Part shown: one piece after another, positions 16,617 through 25,636 of the stretch
Position numbering within the stretch: position 1 is the stretch's first letter
Layout: each line of letters begins with the position of its first letter
Source of the DNA: Streptomyces sp. V4I2
GTDB taxonomy: Bacteria > Actinomycetota > Actinomycetes > Streptomycetales > Streptomycetaceae
Assembly (NCBI RefSeq): GCF_030817655.1
Contig: NZ_JAUSZM010000003.1
Span: 7,812,001-7,876,000 of the forward strand
Direction: 5' to 3'
Length of the DNA stretch: 64,000 nt
Translations under genes and position numbers: made by a program
The notes under the pieces: generated by a model
What the model saw: the letters and a program-made list of their open reading frames with translations, nothing else
Databases searched by the model: none
What the model was told of the DNA's origin: nothing

Positions 16617-17252
16617 TCAGCGGGCCGCCGCTCGGCGCAGGACCTCCGATACGGCGCCGCCCGTGCGTGGCGGCGGAGGCGGCGCCTCGGAGGTGGCGAA
16701 GGGCTCGGGTGCCGAGTCCACGTTCGGGCGGCGTCCGCCTCGGCCCTCGCCGATGACCTGCCAGCCGTCCCGGGTCAGCGTGATGTACGCCCCGCAACGC
16801 AACCCGTGCAGAGTGCAGGCGTCACGCAGTCCCCACATCCACGCGCCGTCCTCTTCCGTCCAACGGGCGTCACCCTCGCGGCAGTAGAGCAGCACGGCGG
16901 TGCGCACCGGTGTGCGGCGCCGCAGGTCGTGCGGGATCACCCGGCGAAGCTGGGCCAGCAACACGTTGCGGGACATCCACCCGTCCGCCGGTGCCGGTCG
17001 GCGGGTGAACGAGGCGCTCGCCCGTAGTCGCTCGTCGGGGTCGAGGACCGCCACGATCGCGGTTGCCGGTTTGGGACGGTGGCGCGTGTGCAGCCCGCTG
17101 ACGACCTCGCGGGGATTGCTCAGCAGCGGGATTCCCGCGGCGGCCCACTCCGCGGGTTCGAGCATGCGGGCCAGAGGATTGGCGGATGCGGCGGACAGGT
17201 CGGCAGGCGACGACGTCGACGCCGCGGAGGACGGAGCGAATCCGAAGGTCAC
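16617..17252 (-). CDS. Conserved hypothetical protein (Streptomyces)
   Basis: 211 residues. The central part (about 55-165) has an alternating strand/helix pattern with I-V-A-V-L-D-P-D-E-R-L, R-x-A-V-L-L-Y-C-R-E-G and R-x-G-A-Y-I-T-L segments; the C-terminal 45 are Pro-rich. No catalytic signature is recognisable, though the strand order recalls small nucleic-acid repair folds. GTG 17250-17252 follows a very good AAGGGAGG RBS. It lies downstream of recQ on the same strand, 284 bp away. Confidence 0.7.
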   Translation of the reverse strand: MTFGFAPSSAASTSSPADLSAASANPLARMLEPAEWAAAGIPLLSNPREVVSGLHTRHRPKPATAIVAVLDPDERLRASASFTRRPAPADGWMSRNVLLAQLRRVIPHDLRRRTPVRTAVLLYCREGDARWTEEDGAWMWGLRDACTLHGLRCGAYITLTRDGWQVIGEGRGGRRPNVDSAPEPFATSEAPPPPPRTGGAVSEVLRRAAAR

Positions 17253-17536
17253 GGTCCTCCCTTCGGCTACGCGCCCATACTGCGGGCGGGGTCGGATTCG
17301 GGGGAGCGCGCACCGCAGCAGAGCCCTACCTGATCACGGACGAGCCGTGCGGGGAGCGGACTCCAATTCTTCCTGTCGAACTTGGTTGCGGCAACGAGCA
17401 ATTGGGCCTACCGAACCTTTTCTGGCGATTGGCGTCGTATATCCCTACCCGGTGTTCTGGGAGACGACGCACGGGACGTTCGAGCACGGCACGTTCGTGC
17501 GTCGGCGCAGGACTGCGGGCATCGTCTCGCGCGTGC

Positions 17537-19708
17537 TCAGCCGCGTACCGCCAGGACCAGTGGCAACACCCTCTGGGCACCGGACCGCAGAAGCAGGCGG
17601 GCGGCGACCGCGAGGGTCCAGCCGGTCTCGGTCACGTCGTCCACGAGCAGTACGGGGCCGGGCGCGGCATGGAGGGCCTCCTGCAGGGGCGGGGGGACGA
17701 CGAGCGCTCCTTCGAGGGCACGCAGGCGTTGGGCGCTGTTGGAGCGGGGAAGGGACAGCTCGGCCGCATGGTCCGTGTAGGCCAAGGAGCCCAGCAGGGG
17801 GAGGCGACCGACCGCGGAGATTCGGCTGCCGAGCGACTGGATCAACTGTGGCCTCGTGCGCGAGGGCATGATGATCACGCCGACGGGACGGGGTGGGGCG
17901 TCCGGCCTGCCGGACGCCCAGCCGTCCGGTGCCTTGGCCCAGTCGGCCAGTACGGTCACGACGGCGTTCATCACGTCGTCGGGCGCCGGGGCGTCCGGGG
18001 TGTGGGGCGCGAGGAGGGGGCGGAGCCGGTTGCCCCAGCCGATGTCGGAGAGCCGGCCCAGCGCCCGGCCCGGGGTGGCTTGCTCGCCGGGCGGGATACG
18101 GCCCTTGAGGTTGACGCCGATGGCCGGGAGTCCGGTCGGCCACATTTTGCGGGGATCCACCACGACACCCGCGCGCGTGAGCGAGCCGCCGGCGGTGTCC
18201 AGTGCGTCCTGAGAGACCTCAGCTGTGAAACGGGGGCCGGCGCAGTTGTCGCAACGGCCGCAGGGGGCGGCCTCGTCGTCGTCCAGCTGCTGCCTCAGGA
18301 ACTCCATGCGGCAGTCGCTCGTGGTGGCGTAGTCGCGCATGGCCTGCTGCTCGGTGGCGCGCTGCTTGGCAACCCATGCGTACCGCTCGGTGTCGTACGA
18401 CCAGGGGGTGCCGGTGGCGACCCAGCCGCCCTTGACGCGATGGACGGCGCCGTCCACGTCGAGGACCTTGAGCATGGTTTCCAGGCGGGTGCGGTTCAGC
18501 TCCACGAGGGGTTCGAGCGCGGGCAGCGACAAGGGGCGGTCCGACTGCGCGAGGATGTCGAGGGTGCGGCGGACGGCCTCCTCGGGCGGAAACGCGACGG
18601 AGGCGAAATAGGCCCAGATCGCTTCGTCCTCACGGCCCGGCAGCAGGAGGACTTCGGCGTGTTCGACGCCGCGCCCGGCGCGGCCGACCTGCTGGTAGTA
18701 CGCGATGGGGGAGGAGGGCGAACCCAGGTGGACGACGAAGCCCAGGTCGGGCTTGTCGAATCCCATGCCGAGTGCGGACGTGGCCACGAGCGCCTTGACC
18801 TTGTTCGCGAGCAGGGCTTCCTCGGCCTGCTGGCGTTCGGCGTTTTCCGTCTTTCCCGTGTAGGAGGCGACGGTGTGACCGCACTGCCGCAGAAAGGCGG
18901 TGACCTCCTCGGCCGCGGCGACCGTGAGGGTGTAGATGATTCCGGAACCCGGCAGGTCACCCAGGTGATCGGCGAGCCAGGCAAGCCGGTGGGCCGCGTC
19001 GGGCAGCTGGAGCACTCCGAGACTGAGGCTCTCGCGGTCCAGCGGGCCACGCAGCACCAACGCGTCCGTGCCCGTGCCTGTGCCCAGTTGTTCGGCCACG
19101 TCGGCAGTGACCCGTGCGTTGGCGGTGGCGGTGGTGGCGAGCACCGGAACGCCGGACGGGAGGTCGGCGAGCATGGTGCGCAGCCGCCGGTAATCGGGGC
19201 GGAAGTCGTGCCCCCAGTCGGAGATGCAGTGGGCCTCGTCGACGACGAGGAGTCCGGTGGCAGCGGCCAGTTCGGGCAGGACGTTGTCGCGGAAGTCCGG
19301 GTTGTTGAGCCTCTCCGGGCTCACCAACAGCACGTCGACCGTGCCCGCGGCGACCTCGGTCTGGACGGTTTCCCACTCCTCCGTGTTGGAGGAGTTGATG
19401 GTCCGGGCGTGGATACCGGCGCGGGCAGCCGCGTTGACCTGGTTGCGCATGAGCGCGAGCAGGGGCGAGACGATGACGGTCGGCCCCGCTCCGCGCTCGC
19501 GCAGCAGGGCGGTCGCCACGAAGTACACCGCGGACTTGCCCCAGCCCGTGCGCTGCACGACGAGGGCCCGGCGCTTGTCCGCCACCAGCGCCTCGATCGC
19601 CCGCCACTGGTCCTCGCGCAGTCGGGCCGATCCGGTGCCGTCCCCGACCAGACGGGTGAGGACCGCATCGGCTGCCGCGCGCAATTCCGCGTTGCTCGTG
19701 TGCGTCAT
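17537..19708 (-). CDS. recQ: RecQ-family DNA helicase with C-terminal phosphoribosyltransferase-like domain
   Basis: 723 residues. Helicase core: Walker A RTGWGKS at 53-59, DEAH at 157-160, D-W-G-H-D-F-R-P and the Q-x-x-G-R-A-G-R motif VI. A zinc-binding part follows with C-G-R-C-D-N-C near 510. The last ~110 residues hold V-L-L-V-D-D-V-T-E-T-G-W-T, the PRPP-loop signature of phosphoribosyltransferases, so the protein is a fusion not found in classic RecQ. ATG 19708 is selected: a damage-type promoter ends seven bases upstream, which makes this start leaderless; MGR would extend it by three codons. RecQ enzymes unwind 3'-5' during repair. The open frame extends further upstream only as antisense of the DUF4192 gene. 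Confidence 0.93.
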   Translation of the reverse strand: MTHTSNAELRAAADAVLTRLVGDGTGSARLREDQWRAIEALVADKRRALVVQRTGWGKSAVYFVATALLRERGAGPTVIVSPLLALMRNQVNAAARAGIHARTINSSNTEEWETVQTEVAAGTVDVLLVSPERLNNPDFRDNVLPELAAATGLLVVDEAHCISDWGHDFRPDYRRLRTMLADLPSGVPVLATTATANARVTADVAEQLGTGTGTDALVLRGPLDRESLSLGVLQLPDAAHRLAWLADHLGDLPGSGIIYTLTVAAAEEVTAFLRQCGHTVASYTGKTENAERQQAEEALLANKVKALVATSALGMGFDKPDLGFVVHLGSPSSPIAYYQQVGRAGRGVEHAEVLLLPGREDEAIWAYFASVAFPPEEAVRRTLDILAQSDRPLSLPALEPLVELNRTRLETMLKVLDVDGAVHRVKGGWVATGTPWSYDTERYAWVAKQRATEQQAMRDYATTSDCRMEFLRQQLDDDEAAPCGRCDNCAGPRFTAEVSQDALDTAGGSLTRAGVVVDPRKMWPTGLPAIGVNLKGRIPPGEQATPGRALGRLSDIGWGNRLRPLLAPHTPDAPAPDDVMNAVVTVLADWAKAPDGWASGRPDAPPRPVGVIIMPSRTRPQLIQSLGSRISAVGRLPLLGSLAYTDHAAELSLPRSNSAQRLRALEGALVVPPPLQEALHAAPGPVLLVDDVTETGWTLAVAARLLLRSGAQRVLPLVLAVRG

Positions 19709-19715
19709 ACGTCCC

Positions 19716-19738
19716 ATACAACAGGACCGCACTGACAG
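19716..19738 (-). promoter_or_regulatory. PafBC-like damage promoter for recQ
   Basis: On the minus strand CTGTCAGTG (19738-19730), eight bases, then TTGTAT (19721-19716). Against TTGTCRGTG-N8-TAnnnT there is one mismatch in the upstream part and one in the -10, with exact spacing. The recQ ATG follows seven bases later. Confidence 0.55.
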
Positions 19739-19873
19739 CCGGGGATCTTCACCGGCCGAGGCGGCGGACGCCTCAGCGGCGCCACCAGGCATGCGAGCCC
19801 ATGATGGCGTGTCCATGATCGAACTTATCCACAGGTCAAAGCGGAACCTGGTGATCCGCGAGATCGTCTGGGC

Positions 19874-21637
19874 ATGACGAATCACAGCGAAACGACTGGA
19901 TCCTCTGAGAACGGCGACATCGGCGGACGAGACGGATATGAGAGGCGTGAAGCCTCTGACGCGGACGGCGGGCGACCCGGGACCGTGCCCAGCCAGCACG
20001 TCGAGTGCGTGACGTACGCCGCCCACGGAGGCGACCATCAGGTCACTCTGCGTACGCCGGCCGAACTGGCCGACGCGCTGCCGTACCTGCTCGGGTACCG
20101 CCCCGAGGACAGCATCGTCCTGGTCGCCCTGCACGACCGAGGCGGTCGCGGCCGGTTCGGCGGACGGGCCCGACTCGGCATTCCGACCAGCGGGGACGAC
20201 TGGGAGTCCGCGGCCCGGCAGCTCGCCCAGGGGCTGATCACGGGCAGCGCGCGCAGGGGGGCCAAACCCGAGCAGATGGTGGCGTATCTCTGCCAGGAGC
20301 CCGCCAAGGGCGAGACGGGGCAGCAGGTCATGGGGCGGCTGGCCCGGCTCGCCGGGCTGCTGCGCACGGAGTGCGGCCGCCTCGACGTACCCGTCATCGA
20401 GGCGCTGTGCATCTCCGACGGCCGCTTCTGGTCGTACTGCTGCCCGAGTGAGGGATGCTGTCCCCCCGAAGGGCTGCCGATGGGGCTGCCCGGCACCTCC
20501 GTGCTGGCTGCCGCGGCTACCTATGCCGGGCTCCAAGTGCGAGGCACTCTGCGCGAGTTGCGGGCCAGGCTGCTGCCCTGGGAGACCGCCGCCGCACTGG
20601 AGCAGGAGGCCGTCCTGGACACCACGAGCATGGCGCAGATCCCCAGGATGCTGGACGAAACCGGCCGGGCGGACGTGGCAGAGGAGACGATGTCCCTGGC
20701 CGAGCGGGTGATGGCACGGTTCGCCGAGGCGGTGCCCGTCTCCGGGCCCCTCCTGGCGGACCTGCGTGACGACGAACTGCTCGGACACGAGGAAGCGGCC
20801 ACGCTGATCCTCGGCCTGCAGGACCGCTCGACGCGCGACCGTGCGGCCGAGTGGATGGAGGGTCCCGAGGCCGGCCCGGCGCTGCGTCTCTGGCGAGCCT
20901 TGGCCCGCCGTTGCGTCGGGTCGTACGGCGAGCATGCGGCGGCCCCGCTCACCCTCGTCGGCTGGGTTGCCTGGTCGGCCGGGGACGACATCGAGGCCCG
21001 AGAAGCCATGGCCATGGCCCTGGGAGCCGATCCCGACTACCTCTTCGCCCGCCTCCTGCACCAGGCGTGCAACGAGGGCCTGGACCCGGAGTCCATCCGC
21101 CGCTGTCTGCGCGAGGCGCGCATGGCGCGTGCGGCAGAGGGAGCGGGAGGAGCGACCGGCGAGAGGGGATCTGAGCCCTCGACGCGGCAGGAAATCGTGG
21201 CGCCGGCGCAGGCGGACGTGACAGATGTTGGTGGAACTCCGTCGCCGCGGGGCGTGACCGGTGCCGGGGACGCCCCCGCGTCGCAGGACGTGACCAGTGT
21301 CCAGGACACTCCCGCGTTGCAGAACGGGGTGGGTGTCGGTGGAGCGGGCGCGGCGGCTTCCCGTCGCCGCCGCCGGAGCAGGTCCGGCGGCGGCCCGGAC
21401 GGCCGCCCGCACGTCTCAGGCGCCGGAGAACGGCCGTCGGGGACGGATGAATCCCACGCTCGCCCACGGCCGACGAGTACGCGTCCTGGTGCTGCGGGGA
21501 CAGCCGGCACGCGTCCACGGCCGTCGGGGAAGGGGAACGCGCGCCCGCACCCCACGGGCCAGGACAGCACACGGCGGCGCGGCACCCGACCCGGAGTCGC
21601 GCGACCGGGAGGCGATGCGGTCGAGGGGGAGGCATGA
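19874..21637 (+). CDS. DUF4192 domain protein
   Basis: 587 residues. The DUF4192 domain spans roughly 40-420, beginning T-L-R-T-P-A-E-L-A-D-A-L-P-Y-L-L-G-Y-R-P-E-D-S-I-V and including W-S-Y-C-C near 190; the domain is widespread in actinobacteria and its function is unknown. The last ~160 residues are low-complexity (Gly, Pro, Arg, Thr), probably disordered. ATG 19874 stands divergent from recQ with no strong RBS visible. The stop overlaps the next ATG (ATGA), so the two are translationally coupled. Confidence 0.85.
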   Translation: MTNHSETTGSSENGDIGGRDGYERREASDADGGRPGTVPSQHVECVTYAAHGGDHQVTLRTPAELADALPYLLGYRPEDSIVLVALHDRGGRGRFGGRARLGIPTSGDDWESAARQLAQGLITGSARRGAKPEQMVAYLCQEPAKGETGQQVMGRLARLAGLLRTECGRLDVPVIEALCISDGRFWSYCCPSEGCCPPEGLPMGLPGTSVLAAAATYAGLQVRGTLRELRARLLPWETAAALEQEAVLDTTSMAQIPRMLDETGRADVAEETMSLAERVMARFAEAVPVSGPLLADLRDDELLGHEEAATLILGLQDRSTRDRAAEWMEGPEAGPALRLWRALARRCVGSYGEHAAAPLTLVGWVAWSAGDDIEAREAMAMALGADPDYLFARLLHQACNEGLDPESIRRCLREARMARAAEGAGGATGERGSEPSTRQEIVAPAQADVTDVGGTPSPRGVTGAGDAPASQDVTSVQDTPALQNGVGVGGAGAAASRRRRRSRSGGGPDGRPHVSGAGERPSGTDESHARPRPTSTRPGAAGTAGTRPRPSGKGNARPHPTGQDSTRRRGTRPGVARPGGDAVEGEA

Positions 21638-24564
21638 GTGACCGCCCGGAAGGTGGCGGCGGCCGACTCCGTGGCCTCGCCGGTCGGCTGTGCGCGTGCG
21701 GCGCGCGGATGTGGCATGCCCTCCGCCGCGGGACGGCGGGCGAGCCGGCCCGAGGCGGGTCCGGGCACGGCGGGACGGCGCGAGGTCGGCCGGGAAACGG
21801 AGGGGCAGGGCTGACGCTCGGTCGTCGCGGGGCCCGCCCTCTTCACGCCCGCCGCCATTCGGTCGGCTTCCAGGGCCGCGGGCGTGACCCCGATGAGGTC
21901 CGTCCCGTTCACCTGAGTGGCGGAACGGCTGGACGGGTGCCGCCCACCGCCCTTGTCCCTCAGGAGCCCCGCACCCGGCGCCGTACACGACCCAGGCGCA
22001 CAGAGCGCAGAGGAAGCCGCCCCTTGCATCAGCCGACTCCGCCCTCCGCCGCCGACGACAACAGCTCTGCTCTCGGCAGTTCCTCTTCGCCCCGGGGCGA
22101 AGGCGTCGATCCACCGGCCCAGGCCGCGGGCTCGAATACGTACGAGCCGATTTTCGCGAGCGACACCGAGCGCGCCGCAAGGGCGACGAGGCACGACCAG
22201 CGCCTGACTCCGGGGCCGAACCCGGGCGTGCCCTCTCCCTTACGGACCGGGCAGGCGCACGTTCTCACGGGCAAGGACCAAAGGCTGCCCTCATGGGCAG
22301 GTTCCGGGCACCTGTCCACGTCCACGGGGCAGGACCAGCAGCCCTACCCAGGAGCGGACCCCGACAGCCGTCCGTCTCCGTCGACGGGGCAGGTCGACCG
22401 GTGGCCGGCTCCAGGGGCCGGTCCAGCGCGGCACTCGTCCGCGCCCGCGGACCAGTACCAGCCTCCGCCTATGGCCGGACCACAAAGGCCCGTTCCGTCG
22501 ACAGCCCAGCACTGGACCCCACCCCCGACCGTCCCTCGCCCGCATCGCACAACCTCGCCCACTCCGCAGAACCACTTGCCGCCGCCCTCAAGCCCGCCAC
22601 TGCCCGCTCGCGGCCCTGCCGACCTCCCCCCGGCCCACACCGCCCTCATCTGCGTCGCGCTCCCGGGTCTCGCCATCTCCTCGGATCAGGGGCAGTTGAC
22701 CGGACACGGGCTGGAAGGCTTCTATCGCGCGGGCCGGCGTGTGCTCTCCCGCTGCCAGGTTCGCGTCGCCGGTCGCGAACCGGTCGCCGTCCAGGCCCGG
22801 ACGACCGCGGCGGACCACGTGCGCTTCGTGGGGACACTGCGGGTTTCCCCCGGCACCGGTCCTGATCCGGACGTCGTTGTCGAACGCACACGTCACGCGG
22901 ACGGCACGGAGCGCATCACGCTCCACAGCGCGGCCTCCCGCCCGCTCCGTCTGCCGGTGGAGGTGGCCCTCGGCACCGATCTGGCCGACCTCGGCGCGAT
23001 CGCATCGGGACGAGCGGGGCCCGAACTACCCGCCAGCGTCCACGACTCCGGCCTGCGCTGGTCCTGCGCCGACGGGAGCGCATCGGTCACGGCCGATCCT
23101 CCGCCAGCCGATGCCCTGGCCTCGGCAGGACTGCTGCGCTGGGAGTTCCACCTGCCTCCGGGCGGCACGGCCAGCGTGGAACTGCGGGTACGACCGGACG
23201 GCGCTGGACCCGTCCGATCCGTGGGGCGCGCAGCGACCAGCCCACTGGCGTCCGCACGGGCGACAGGTGACCACTCCGGCGTGAAGGCCCTGCTGCACAC
23301 CGGCGGCGAGGACCTGCAGGCCCTGCTGTTGCGCGATCCGGCGCATCCCACGGACACGTACCTGGCGGCAGGAGCACCCTGGCGCTGCGGGCTGGCGCCG
23401 GCCGAGGCGCTCGCCGCGGCCCGGATGACACTGCCCCTCGGCACCAGGCTCGCCGCAGGCACCCTGCGCACCCTCGCGCGCACCCAACTCCCGGGCACGG
23501 GGTCACAATCCGGCATGATCCCTGGGCCGAGGCGGGACGCGGGGGCACATCTGCCGCCCGGTTGCACGGGCACGGAGGCCACGCTGCTCTTCCCGGCTCT
23601 TCTCGCAGAGGCCAGGAGGTGGGGACTTCCCCACCATGAGACGGAGGAACTGCTGCCGGCGGCCGAACGGTGTCTGGCCTGGCTGCGGACGACCGTGGGC
23701 GACGGGGCGTATCTGTGCGATCCGCAGCCCGGCGGGCCCGTCCGCTGTGAGACACAGGCCCATGCCCACCGCGCGGCCCTGCTCGGTGCCGAGCTGCTCG
23801 ACGCGTGCGGCAGACCGGGTGGCACCGAGCTGCGGCAGTGGGCACGGGAACTGCAGACGGCGTTCCGCGCGGACTTCTGGATCGAGGACCGCGGTGGCGG
23901 CCGACCGGCGACTGCCCGTGCCCCGGACGGGCGCCTCGTTCCACAGCTCGGTGCCACCGCCGTCCACCTGCTCGACACCGGGCTGCTGGGCGGAGGCGAG
24001 CTGGCACCCGGGCTGCTCGACCGAGTACACACCGAACAGCTGGCCAGATTGTTCGGGAGCCCGGCCATGGACTCCGGCTGGGGGCTGCGAGGGCTGGGCG
24101 CGAAGGAGGCGGGATACAACCCCTTCGGTCATCGCGCCGGTGCCGTTCGGGTCCACGAGACGGCGGTCGCCGTCGCGGGCCTGGCCGCGGCCGGCTACGA
24201 GAAGGAGGCCGGTTCGCTGCTGCAGGGGGTACTGGCTGCGGCCGAGACCTTCGGCCACCGGCTCCCCGAGATGTACGCGGGGGAACAGCGCACCGACGGG
24301 GGCGCACCGCTGCCCCATCCGGCGGCCTGCCGCCCCTCGGCGACGGCAGCGGCTGCCGGGGTCCTGCTGCTGACCACCCTCGCGGGGATCCGCCCGGACG
24401 CCCCGGCCGGGACGGTCACGCTGCGTCCCATGCGCAGCGCGCCCCTCGGGGAGATCAGCCTGACCGGCTTGCGGGTCGCGGGTTCCCCCTTCTCCGTGCG
24501 GGTCAGCCGACTCGGCCTTGCCATGGTCGAGGAGGCGGCCGACGGACTCCAACTGAGAGCCTGA
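21634..24564 (+). CDS. Glycogen-debranching-like protein with long disordered N-terminus
   Basis: 976 residues. About 330-550 matches the N-terminal domain of amylo-alpha-1,6-glucosidase-like proteins (G-L-E-G-F-Y-x-A-G-x-R-x-L-S-R), and about 560-970 an (alpha/alpha)6 glycoside hydrolase-type barrel with G-C-T-G-T-E-A-T-L-L-F-P, D-S-G-W-G-L-R-G and G-Y-N-P-F-G-H-R-A-G-A-V. The first ~330 residues are Pro/Gly/Gln-rich with loose repeats and no visible signal peptide. It probably acts on alpha-glucans, but catalytic acids were not pinned down. ATG 21634 overlaps the DUF4192 stop and follows GAGGGGGAGG. A shorter native protein starting near 22600 is possible. Confidence 0.75.
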   Translation: MSDRPEGGGGRLRGLAGRLCACGARMWHALRRGTAGEPARGGSGHGGTARGRPGNGGAGLTLGRRGARPLHARRHSVGFQGRGRDPDEVRPVHLSGGTAGRVPPTALVPQEPRTRRRTRPRRTERRGSRPLHQPTPPSAADDNSSALGSSSSPRGEGVDPPAQAAGSNTYEPIFASDTERAARATRHDQRLTPGPNPGVPSPLRTGQAHVLTGKDQRLPSWAGSGHLSTSTGQDQQPYPGADPDSRPSPSTGQVDRWPAPGAGPARHSSAPADQYQPPPMAGPQRPVPSTAQHWTPPPTVPRPHRTTSPTPQNHLPPPSSPPLPARGPADLPPAHTALICVALPGLAISSDQGQLTGHGLEGFYRAGRRVLSRCQVRVAGREPVAVQARTTAADHVRFVGTLRVSPGTGPDPDVVVERTRHADGTERITLHSAASRPLRLPVEVALGTDLADLGAIASGRAGPELPASVHDSGLRWSCADGSASVTADPPPADALASAGLLRWEFHLPPGGTASVELRVRPDGAGPVRSVGRAATSPLASARATGDHSGVKALLHTGGEDLQALLLRDPAHPTDTYLAAGAPWRCGLAPAEALAAARMTLPLGTRLAAGTLRTLARTQLPGTGSQSGMIPGPRRDAGAHLPPGCTGTEATLLFPALLAEARRWGLPHHETEELLPAAERCLAWLRTTVGDGAYLCDPQPGGPVRCETQAHAHRAALLGAELLDACGRPGGTELRQWARELQTAFRADFWIEDRGGGRPATARAPDGRLVPQLGATAVHLLDTGLLGGGELAPGLLDRVHTEQLARLFGSPAMDSGWGLRGLGAKEAGYNPFGHRAGAVRVHETAVAVAGLAAAGYEKEAGSLLQGVLAAAETFGHRLPEMYAGEQRTDGGAPLPHPAACRPSATAAAAGVLLLTTLAGIRPDAPAGTVTLRPMRSAPLGEISLTGLRVAGSPFSVRVSRLGLAMVEEAADGLQLRA

Positions 24565-24670
24565 CCTCGTACGACATGGCAGCGGACGACGATCGGGAGC
24601 GCACCGCGAATCCCCGGCCGGACCGAAGCCGACCAGCCACCGATGCGGCCGACGAAGGGAGTGTTTATCG

Positions 24671-24689
24671 TCAGGCAGACGACTATGAT
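24671..24689 (+). promoter_or_regulatory. Promoter and possible operator of the Nudix regulator
   Basis: TCGTC-AGGCA-GACGA is a perfect 5-bp inverted repeat close to 24668-24682, directly before TATGAT (24684-24689). The ATG follows at 24696, so the mRNA is probably leaderless and the repeat would cover the promoter; autoregulation by the NrtR-like product is plausible. Confidence 0.4.
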
Positions 24690-24695
24690 CGCCGC

Positions 24696-25454
24696 ATGCC
24701 CTACGACCCGTCAGCATTTCCGCCCTTCGCCGTCACTGTGGACCTGGTCGTGCTGACCGTGCGCCGCCATGCCCTGTGCGCGTTGGCGGTGCGCAGGGGT
24801 GAGCCGCCGTTCCAGGGGCGCTGGGCGCTTCCCGGCGGCTTCGTACGGGCCGATGAGGATCTGGCTCAGGCCGCGGCGCGCGAGCTGGCCGAGGAGACCG
24901 GACTGCGCGCGCACGATCCGGCCGTCCCCGTGCAGGACAACGGGGCACATCTGGAACAGCTCGCGACCTACGGCGACCCCAAACGCGATCCCAGAATGCG
25001 TGTCGTCAGCGTCGCCCACCTCGCCCTCGCCCCCGATCTGCCCGCTCCCCGCGCGGGTGGCGACGCCAGCAACGCACGCTGGGCGCCCGTCGAGGAACTG
25101 CTGCAGCAGAGCGGATACGGCCGGGACGGCGAACCGGTCGCGCCGCTCGCGTTCGACCATGCCCAGATCCTGGCGGACGGCGTGGAACGTGCCCGTTCCA
25201 AGATCGAGTACTCGTCGTTGGCCACCGCGTTCTGCCCGCCCGAGTTCACCGTCGGCGAGCTGCGCCGTGTCTACGAGGCGGTGTGGGGTGTCGCGCTCGA
25301 CCCCCGCAACTTCCACCGCAAGGTGACGGGAACCCCCGGCTTTCTCGTCCCCACCGGGGGGACGACCACCCGCCAGGGAGGCCGTCCCGCGCAGCTCTTC
25401 CGGGCAGGCGGCGCCACCCTGCTCAACCCGCCGATGCTGCGCCCTGAGGTGTGA
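24696..25454 (+). CDS. NrtR-like Nudix-domain transcriptional regulator
   Basis: 252 residues. A complete Nudix box (G-x5-E-x7-R-E-L-x-E-E-x-G-L) lies at 47-70. The C-terminal third (about 165-235: R-S-K-I-E-Y-S-S-L, F-T-V-G-E-L-R-R-V-Y-E, N-F-H-R-K) is the winged-helix domain of NrtR regulators, which use the Nudix fold to sense ADP-ribose and control NAD metabolism. Whether this copy still hydrolyses is unclear since its Nudix box is intact. No NAD gene is adjacent, so the target is unknown. ATG 24696 is chosen from the closeness of a -10 box. Confidence 0.82.
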   Translation: MPYDPSAFPPFAVTVDLVVLTVRRHALCALAVRRGEPPFQGRWALPGGFVRADEDLAQAAARELAEETGLRAHDPAVPVQDNGAHLEQLATYGDPKRDPRMRVVSVAHLALAPDLPAPRAGGDASNARWAPVEELLQQSGYGRDGEPVAPLAFDHAQILADGVERARSKIEYSSLATAFCPPEFTVGELRRVYEAVWGVALDPRNFHRKVTGTPGFLVPTGGTTTRQGGRPAQLFRAGGATLLNPPMLRPEV

Positions 25455-25636
25455 CACCGGGGCGCCGGGCACCGACGGCCGACCGGCCGTGACCGAACCG
25501 CGGATCGGCCACTGTTCCGAAGGGCGAACAGGGCCCGATCACGTTCGTCGGCGGGCCGTCGGAGGATGGCCGGCCGACTGTGGAGCGGGCCTTGTGGTAC
25601 CCGAAAAACCGGACATAGCGCGCTATCTTGCTACGG

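Noticed and set aside
17537..21412. 1,291-codon minus-strand frame that extends recQ upstream
   Set aside because: Beyond 19717 the frame is only the antisense of the DUF4192 gene; it has no protein character, and a promoter plus ATG define the real recQ start.
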